Shown: positions 58,826 to 64,000 of the stretch, in pieces
Layout: each line of letters starts with the position of its first letter
How positions within the stretch are numbered: the stretch's first letter is position 1
From: Methylobacterium sp. Leaf123
GTDB taxonomy: Bacteria > Pseudomonadota > Alphaproteobacteria > Rhizobiales > Beijerinckiaceae
DNA: 64,000 bases
Reading direction: 5' to 3'
Assembly (NCBI RefSeq): GCF_001423405.1
Contig: NZ_LMNS01000023.1
Span: 125,683-189,682 of the forward strand
Notes under the pieces: generated by a model
What the model saw: the letters and a program-made list of their open reading frames with translations, nothing else
The model's database searches: none
What the model was told of the DNA's origin: nothing
Program-made: the position numbers and the translations under genes

Positions 58826-59617
58826 TTAATCGCGGTCGGCTGGGGACGGCTCGCCGGGGACGAGCTGCGCGGCCTCCCGGTCGGCGGCGGCCTTCCGCTT
58901 GTTGCGCAGGTGGCGGAACAGGATGTCGCTGAGTTCCGCACCGGCCCGGCGGCGCAGGGCGTCGAGGATTTCCTCGTGCTCGCGCATCGCCTCGCCCCAG
59001 CGGTCGCGGTTGGCGTCGAGATTGGCCGAGTAGCGCGCCCGCCGCAGACGTCCCGCAAAGCCGGCATAGGTGGCGCTCAACGGCCCGTTGCCGGCCGCCG
59101 CTACGATCCGGTCGTGGATCGCCTGGTTGCAGGCGAAGTAGCCGTGCAGGTCGCGCCGCAGATAGTGGCCGTACATCTCATGGTGGAGCCGCTCGATCGC
59201 GGCATAGGCCTCGTCCGTGATGCGCTCGCAGGCAAGCCGCCCGGCCAGGGCCTCCAGCCCGCCCATCACGTCGAACAGCTCGACGATCTCCTGCTCGCCG
59301 ATCCGGCGCACCCGTGCGCCGCGGTTCGGCAGCAGATCGATCAGCCCCTCCGAAGCCAGCACCTTCAGCGCCTCCCGCAAGGGCGTGCGCGAGATGCCGA
59401 AGCGTTCGCACAGGAGCCGCTCGGGGACACGGGCACCCGGCGCGAGATTGCCCTCGACGATGAACTCGCGCAGCCGCGTCAGCACCTCGTCGTGGAGGGA
59501 ATGCACGAGGTTTTCCCGAGGCTTGGCCGGGAGTTCAACCGGGAGCCGGGCGGGGAGGGGGATCGGGCCGTCCGCGCCCTCCGATTCGCGTTCGGCGCGT
59601 GTCATGGCGGAAGTCAT
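58826..59617 (-). CDS. GntR-family regulator, FCD subfamily
   Basis: 263 residues. The winged helix is at ~38-105 (VPERLLCERFGISRTPLREALKVLASEGLIDLLPNRGARV), the FCD ligand domain at ~115-235 with HEMYGHYLRRDL, NQAIHDRIVAAAGN and MREHEEIL, which hold the metal-binding His/Asp/Glu. Such regulators usually repress acid-catabolic genes and respond to a carboxylate. Sites of the TGNATNCA type flank it and lie before hyi, before the divergent aminotransferase and before the dehydrogenase at 53.9 kb. Confidence 0.88.
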   Translation of the reverse strand: MTSAMTRAERESEGADGPIPLPARLPVELPAKPRENLVHSLHDEVLTRLREFIVEGNLAPGARVPERLLCERFGISRTPLREALKVLASEGLIDLLPNRGARVRRIGEQEIVELFDVMGGLEALAGRLACERITDEAYAAIERLHHEMYGHYLRRDLHGYFACNQAIHDRIVAAAGNGPLSATYAGFAGRLRRARYSANLDANRDRWGEAMREHEEILDALRRRAGAELSDILFRHLRNKRKAAADREAAQLVPGEPSPADRD

Positions 59618-59689
59618 GCCGGATTGGTAGCAGCGGGCTCAACCGCCGTCGATGGGAGGAATGTAGGCATGATACTTCTTGTCTCGGCC

Positions 59690-59703
59690 AAAAATGAATG
59701 CAA
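59690..59703. promoter_or_regulatory. GntR-site candidate 3 (TGAATGCA)
   Basis: tgaatgca at 59695-59702, the reverse complement of the core at sites 1 and 2, in the divergent promoter between gntR (start 59617) and the aminotransferase (start 59769). Confidence 0.5.
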
Positions 59704-59768
59704 ACCTAAGGGATGAAACGACCGGGCCCGACGTAAAGCGCCCGGCACAGGCCTGAACGGGAGGGACC

Positions 59769-60944
59769 ATGACGCGCCGCACCGGACGACATTTCCTGCA
59801 CATTCCGGGGCCGAGTCCGGTGCCGGAGCGGGTGCTGCGCGCGATGGACCGGCAGGTGATCGACCATCGCGGGCCGGAATTCGGCGTGCTCGGCCGCGAG
59901 GTGCTGGAGGGCTGCCGCACGATCTTCCGCACCAAGGGACCGGTCGTGATTTATCCCGGCTCCGGCACGGGGGCCTGGGAGGCGGCGATCGTCAACACGC
60001 TCTCGTCGGGCGACCGGGTGCTGATGTTCGAGACCGGCCACTTCGCCACCCTGTGGCGGCAGATGGCGGCGCGGTGGGGCATCGAGGTCGAGTTCGTGCC
60101 AGGCGATTGGCGCCAGGGCGTCGATCCGGCCCTGGTCGAGGCGAAGCTCGCCGAGGATCGCAGCCATTCCTTCAAAGCCGTGATGGTGGTCCACAACGAG
60201 ACCTCCACCGGCGTCACGAACCGCATCCCCGCCATCCGCAAAGCGATCGACGCCGCCGGCCACCCGGCGCTGCTGCTGGTCGATACGATCTCCTCGCTCG
60301 GTTCGGTCGATGTCCGCCACGACGAGTGGGGCGTCGATGTCACCGTCAGCGGCTCGCAGAAGGGCCTGATGCTGCCGCCGGGCCTCGGCTTCACCGCGAT
60401 CTCGGAGAAGGCGCGGGCGGCCGGAAAGTCCAACAACCTCCCCCGCTCCTACTGGGATTGGGAGGAGATGCTGAAGCCCAACGCCAACGGCTACTTCCCC
60501 TACACGCCGGCCACCAACCTGCTCTACGGCCTGCGCGAGGCGGTTGCGATCCTGCTCGAAGAAGGGCTCGACAACGTCTTCGCCCGCCACCAGCGGCTCG
60601 CCGCCGCGACCCGCGCCGCGGTCGAGGCCTGGGGGCTCGAAGTGCTGTGCCAGAACCCGGACGAGCACTCGCCGGTGCTCACCGCAGTGATGATGCCCGA
60701 TGGCAAGGGGGCGGACGCCTTCCGCGCCCTAGTGCTCGAAAAGTTCGACATGTCCCTCGGCGCCGGGCTGTCGAAGCTCACTGATAAAATCTTCCGCATC
60801 GGCCATCTCGGCGAGACCAACGACCTGACCCTGATGGGCGCCCTGTCCGGCGTCGAGATGGGCTTGGCGGCCGCCGGCGTGCCGCATCGGCCGGGCGGCG
60901 TGCTCGCCGCCATGGCGAGCCTGCGCTCCGGCCTCGACGGCTGA
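59769..60944 (+). CDS. Class V aminotransferase, serine/alanine-glyoxylate type
   Basis: 391-residue PLP enzyme. The PLP lysine is in SGSQKGLMLPPGLGF and the phosphate loop in PGSGTGAWEAAIVN. The N-terminus LHIPGPSPVPERVLRAMDRQVIDHRGPEF fits the SgaA/AGXT family, which converts glyoxylate plus serine or alanine into glycine plus hydroxypyruvate or pyruvate. The sequence differs from the usual serine-cycle SgaA as I recall it, so it is probably a paralogue. It precedes the MFS gene by 90 bases on the same strand, an apparent operon. Confidence 0.88.
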   Translation: MTRRTGRHFLHIPGPSPVPERVLRAMDRQVIDHRGPEFGVLGREVLEGCRTIFRTKGPVVIYPGSGTGAWEAAIVNTLSSGDRVLMFETGHFATLWRQMAARWGIEVEFVPGDWRQGVDPALVEAKLAEDRSHSFKAVMVVHNETSTGVTNRIPAIRKAIDAAGHPALLLVDTISSLGSVDVRHDEWGVDVTVSGSQKGLMLPPGLGFTAISEKARAAGKSNNLPRSYWDWEEMLKPNANGYFPYTPATNLLYGLREAVAILLEEGLDNVFARHQRLAAATRAAVEAWGLEVLCQNPDEHSPVLTAVMMPDGKGADAFRALVLEKFDMSLGAGLSKLTDKIFRIGHLGETNDLTLMGALSGVEMGLAAAGVPHRPGGVLAAMASLRSGLDG

Positions 60945-61033
60945 TCGTTTCCCGAACGCCCGCGTCTCGGGCCAAGCCGCGCGTCAGATGCGGGGCCCGG
61001 GGCGATGACTCATAAAAACTGGAGGAAGCCCCG

Positions 61034-62335
61034 ATGATCACGATCCCACGCCGCGTGACGGCGCCGGGCATGGTGCTGTTCCTGCTCTGCCTGATGTACT
61101 TCATCACCTATGTCGACCGGGTCAACGTCGGCACCGCCGGCCCGGCGATCAAGGGTGAGCTCGGCCTCAGCAACACCGAACTCGGCCTCATTTTCTCGGC
61201 CTTCGCCTACCCCTACGCGGTGTTCCAGATCATCGGCGGCGCGATGGCCGACAAGTGGGGGGCGCGGCGCACCCTGTTCATCTGCGGCCTGATCTGGGCG
61301 GCGGCGACGGTGGCGACCGGCTTTGTCGGCGGCGTGGTCTCGCTGTTCCTGGCCCGCTTCGCCCTGGGTTTCGGCGAGGGCGCCACCTTCCCCACCGCCA
61401 CGCGGGCGATGCAGTCCTGGGTCGCCAAGGACCAGCGCGGCTTCGCGCAGGGCATCACCCACTCGTTCGCCCGCTTCGGCAACGCGATTACGCCGCCGCT
61501 GGTCGTGCTGATGATGGCCTATGTCGGCTGGCGCGGCGCCTTCGTCGTGCTCGGCATCGTCAGCTTCGCCTGGGTGCTGGTCTGGGTGTTCTACTACCGG
61601 GACGATCCGCGCGCGCATAAAGCCATCACGAACGCGGATCTGGAGCGGCTGGCGATCCATGACCGGACCGCCAAGCCGGCCGCCAAACCGCCGGTGCCGT
61701 GGCGCCGGCTGATCCCGCGGATGGCGCCGGTCACGCTGACCTATTTCTGCTACGGCTGGTCGCTGTGGCTCTACCTCAACTGGCTGCCCTCCTTCTTCAA
61801 GGACGGCTACGGCCTCGACATCAAGAACTCGGCCTTGTTCGCCTCGGGCGTGTTCTTCGCGGGCGTGGTCGGCGACACGCTCGGCGGCGTGATCTCGGAC
61901 CGCATCCTGAAGAAGACCGGCGACCTGCAGAAGGCACGCCGCAACGTGATCTGCCTCGGCATGCTGGGCGCCGCCGCCTGCCTCGCGGGGGTGTTCTTCA
62001 CCAAGGAGCTGACCCTGGTGGCGCTGCTCTTGAGCGGTGGGTTCTTCTTCCTCGAACTGGTGATCGGCCCGATCTGGTCGGTGCCGATGGACATCGCCCC
62101 GCAATATGCCGGCACCGCGAGCGGGCTGATGAATTTCGGCTCGGCCTTTGCCGCGATCGTCTCGCCGCTCACCTTCGGCCTGATCGTGGATCTCACCGGC
62201 AACTGGATCCTGCCGTTTGCCGGGTCGGTCGGCCTGCTGCTTCTGGGCGCGGGCCTCGCCTTCACCATGCATCCCGAGCGCCCGTTCGAGGATGAACCGG
62301 CGCCCCTGGCCCCGCGGGTGGTGCCGGCGGAGTAG
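61034..62335 (+). CDS. MFS transporter, anion:cation symporter type
   Basis: 433 residues, 12 predicted helices. The first helix is RVTAPGMVLFLLCLMYFITYVDRVNVGTAGPAI, with the Y-x-D-R-x-N motif of the ACS family (hexuronate, galactonate, tartrate and glycerate-type acids). GGAMADKWGARRTLF is the MFS signature loop between helices 2 and 3. The cytoplasmic loop (about residues 190-225) is typical. In this module it should import the acid that the enzymes convert. It is followed by a strong terminator. Confidence 0.88.
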   Translation: MITIPRRVTAPGMVLFLLCLMYFITYVDRVNVGTAGPAIKGELGLSNTELGLIFSAFAYPYAVFQIIGGAMADKWGARRTLFICGLIWAAATVATGFVGGVVSLFLARFALGFGEGATFPTATRAMQSWVAKDQRGFAQGITHSFARFGNAITPPLVVLMMAYVGWRGAFVVLGIVSFAWVLVWVFYYRDDPRAHKAITNADLERLAIHDRTAKPAAKPPVPWRRLIPRMAPVTLTYFCYGWSLWLYLNWLPSFFKDGYGLDIKNSALFASGVFFAGVVGDTLGGVISDRILKKTGDLQKARRNVICLGMLGAAACLAGVFFTKELTLVALLLSGGFFFLELVIGPIWSVPMDIAPQYAGTASGLMNFGSAFAAIVSPLTFGLIVDLTGNWILPFAGSVGLLLLGAGLAFTMHPERPFEDEPAPLAPRVVPAE

Positions 62336-62341
62336 AACCGG

Positions 62342-62372
62342 CCCGTCGCCGCGCACTCCCCGCGGCGACGGG
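62342..62372. terminator. Bidirectional hairpin between MFS and hypothetical gene
   Basis: cccgtcgccgcg, loop cactccc, cgcggcgacggg: a perfect 12-base stem that abuts the stop codon of the minus-strand gene. It serves both convergent genes. Confidence 0.75.
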
Positions 62373-62762
62373 TCAGGGCAAGGGGAAGCGGCGCTGAAGG
62401 TCCGCCAGCATCTCGACCGCCTCGTTCGAGATGCCCGTCTCCCGGACCGCCTTGAGGCTGCGATCCTCGAGTCCCGGCGCGGTCACCGGCTCGAACTGGC
62501 GGCGATGGGCCTGATCGAGGATGTCGGCGATCCGGTCGCCGACCGCCAGGGCGATCGCGGTCGAATCCGGCCCCTCCGAGCGGTGGGCGTGCATGCGCTG
62601 GAGCGCGTCGGCAATCTGCCGCTCGAAGGCCTCGAACAGGGCCCCGGCCGCCTGCGGGCTCATCCGCATCAGGGCGCCCGCGGCGGCGCAATAGGTCTCC
62701 TTGAGCATGTACAGGGTCAGGCGGTCGATGGCCTGCTCGTCTTCGTCCCCCGGCTTCGCCAT
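62373..62762 (-). CDS. Hypothetical helical protein
   Basis: 129 residues, all-helical, no signal peptide and no cysteine motif except one Cys (KETYCAAAGAL). The sequence LYMLKETYCAAAGALMRMSPQAAGALFEAFERQIADALQRM is conserved-looking; I do not recognise a family. The start at 62762 (MAKPGDEDEQ) is chosen because the longer frame upstream is low-complexity. It is convergent with the MFS gene. Confidence 0.6.
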   Translation of the reverse strand: MAKPGDEDEQAIDRLTLYMLKETYCAAAGALMRMSPQAAGALFEAFERQIADALQRMHAHRSEGPDSTAIALAVGDRIADILDQAHRRQFEPVTAPGLEDRSLKAVRETGISNEAVEMLADLQRRFPLP

Positions 62763-63203
62763 GCGTTCTCTGTCCCGTATCCTCGGTTCCGAACCCATGA
62801 CCCTGCCGAGACGAAGGGACAAGGGACCGGGCCCCTTTAAAGGATCAGGGGCAGGCGCTGCCAAGCCCTGAGACGCGGCCGAAAGCGCGCGGGGGCTCGT
62901 CGGCGTGCGACACGCGGCCATTCTCGAAATGACGGATTGTCACCGGCGGATTGGCTCGGCTCACGACTTTCGGCGCTATGTTCGTAGTGGGGCGGCGGTA
63001 TCGCATCACCGCTGCGTCGAGCCGGGCTCGCGTCCGACCCTCGCGCGGGACGGTGCGGGCGTCCCCGCCGTCCACTCGGGACGACGGGGGGTGTCGTTCG
63101 CACGACCGAGCCGATACGCAACGTGGCTCCCCCTTAGAATGACCGCGACCGGTTAGCCGACGGTCAATGCCGGAAACCGGCGACGTGCCGGAACGGGACC
63201 GTC
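62763..63203. other. 441-base gap without a recognisable gene
   Basis: Spans from the hypothetical gene's start to the end of the DUF2339-type gene, both on the minus strand. Open frames are Arg-rich shadows. The promoter of the hypothetical gene should lie near 62780-62900. Confidence 0.45.
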
Positions 63204-64000
63204 TCACGCATCCGGTGCGACCGGCCGGGGGTCGGGCGCGAAGACGAAGCGCTGGTAGACGAGACCGATGCCGATCAGGCAGCCGCCGAGCCCGAGGAAG
63301 GACAGCGCCCGCAGCGGTCCTTCCAGGCCCGAGAGGTCGAACAGGAACACCTTGAGCGTCGCCAGCCCCACCAGCACGGCGGAGGCCAGCCGCGCGGTCG
63401 CCGACCCGCGCAGGATGCCGTAGCCGAGGGCGACGAGGCCCAGGCCGAGCCAGACCGCCGAGTAGGTGTACCACTCCGCCTGCCCCGTCTCGCGGTCGAG
63501 CCCGAGCCGCTCACCCTGGAAGCCGTGGCGCACGGCAAGGCACAGAGCGAGGAAGCTCAGGGCCAGCCCGAGACCGCCGGCCATGCGCACGAACCAGACG
63601 GGCCGCACGCCCCGCGCCGCCCGCGCCAGGGCGAAGGCCGCCGCCGCCGGCAGGGCGTAGGCGAGCACGGCGTCGTTCAGGATGAGCCCGCCCGTGACCG
63701 GCTCGTCGGTCAGGAGCGGGTTGGCGGCCAGCCCGAGGCCGAGCGCGCCCTGGAACAAGGCGAGGCAGGCGAAGGCGAGGCCAGCAAAGCGGATCACCGG
63801 CGAGGCCGAGGGACCGGAGAACCGCACCAGCACCAGGGAGAAGCCGAGAGAGGTAAGCGTCGTCAGACCTTGTTCCAGCACGCTCGTGCCCGGATCGGAC
63901 AGGGTGCCGCCGTGGAGCGCGTGGCGGATCTCCAGGAAGACGAACAGGCCCGAAAGCAAAAGGCTCAAGGCTTGGGCCACCTGCTCCGGGATGTCCGCCG
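63204..64000 (-). CDS. DUF2339-type membrane protein, 5' part outside window
   Basis: The visible ~265 C-terminal residues contain about eight transmembrane helices in Ala/Leu/Gly-rich blocks (FVFLEIRHALHGG, LAAAAFALARAARGVRPVWF-like loops, ATLKVFLFDLSGLEGPLRALSFLGLG). The ATLKVFLFDLSGLEG motif is characteristic of DUF2339 proteins, large inner-membrane proteins of unknown function. The frame is open to the window edge, so the start is not seen. Confidence 0.75.
   Translation of the reverse strand, partial: ADIPEQVAQALSLLLSGLFVFLEIRHALHGGTLSDPGTSVLEQGLTTLTSLGFSLVLVRFSGPSASPVIRFAGLAFACLALFQGALGLGLAANPLLTDEPVTGGLILNDAVLAYALPAAAAFALARAARGVRPVWFVRMAGGLGLALSFLALCLAVRHGFQGERLGLDRETGQAEWYTYSAVWLGLGLVALGYGILRGSATARLASAVLVGLATLKVFLFDLSGLEGPLRALSFLGLGGCLIGIGLVYQRFVFAPDPRPVAPDA

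Overview
The window looks like chromosome of a pink-pigmented facultative methylotroph, most likely the Methylorubrum/Methylobacterium extorquens group. This is inferred from very high GC, PqqA peptides almost identical to those I remember from that group, alphaproteobacterial forms of ETF-QO, LdtR, Bpt and DUF815 ATPase, and glyoxylate/hydroxypyruvate and polyhydroxybutyrate genes. No database search was possible, so the genus is a recognition call. Most of the window is ordinary housekeeping DNA. The accessory parts are a small AT-rich segment, two toxin-antitoxin loci, an exopolysaccharide block and a C2/C3-acid module.

Layout. 1-3.3 kb: partial metC, an Rmf/CrpP-like small protein, rarD and a P1 peptidase. 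3.3-4.3 kb: an AT-rich patch and a peptidoglycan-binding protein. 4.4-12.6 kb: ETF-quinone oxidoreductase, a uracil-DNA glycosylase with half of its Fe-S cysteines replaced, a zinc peptidase, an acetyltransferase, a toxin-antitoxin pair whose toxin carries an internal stop, bpt, an RDD protein and hemB. 13.2-15.6 kb: a 3-hydroxyisobutyryl-CoA hydrolase family gene, a DUF6163 gene and ldtR. 15.7-15.9 kb: two tandem pqqA genes with no pqqBCDE nearby. 16.4-25.3 kb: serS-surE-pcm-LytM factor, then yajC-secD-secF. 25.4-26.8 kb: homologues of the two mitochondrial complex I assembly factors NDUFAF3 and NDUFAF6. 26.9-35.4 kb: a second toxin-antitoxin pair, Mn catalase, lactate permease, a LuxR-type regulator, and a DMT exporter divergent from a MocR regulator. 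35.5-45.3 kb: hybrid kinase, pentapeptide-repeat membrane protein, response regulator, AI-2E family transporter, glycosyltransferase, lipB, a FliN-like protein and tRNA-Leu(GAG). 45.7-50.5 kb: Wzy-like and Wzz-like polysaccharide genes and a Hint-domain protein. 50.7-62.3 kb: semialdehyde dehydrogenase, PHB depolymerase, FAD/Fe-S dehydrogenase, SDR, hydroxypyruvate isomerase, GntR regulator, class V aminotransferase and MFS transporter. The window ends inside a DUF2339-type membrane protein.

How the genes work together. The most coherent inference is the 54-62 kb module: a GntR/FCD regulator with three TGNATNCA sites placed before the FAD/Fe-S dehydrogenase, before hydroxypyruvate isomerase, and in the divergent regulator/aminotransferase promoter. 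This suggests a regulon for uptake and conversion of a two- or three-carbon hydroxy or keto acid feeding glyoxylate, hydroxypyruvate and serine. The second notable item is the orphan pqqA pair. Repeated hairpin-rich intergenic elements recur, mainly between convergent genes, and probably act as bidirectional terminators.
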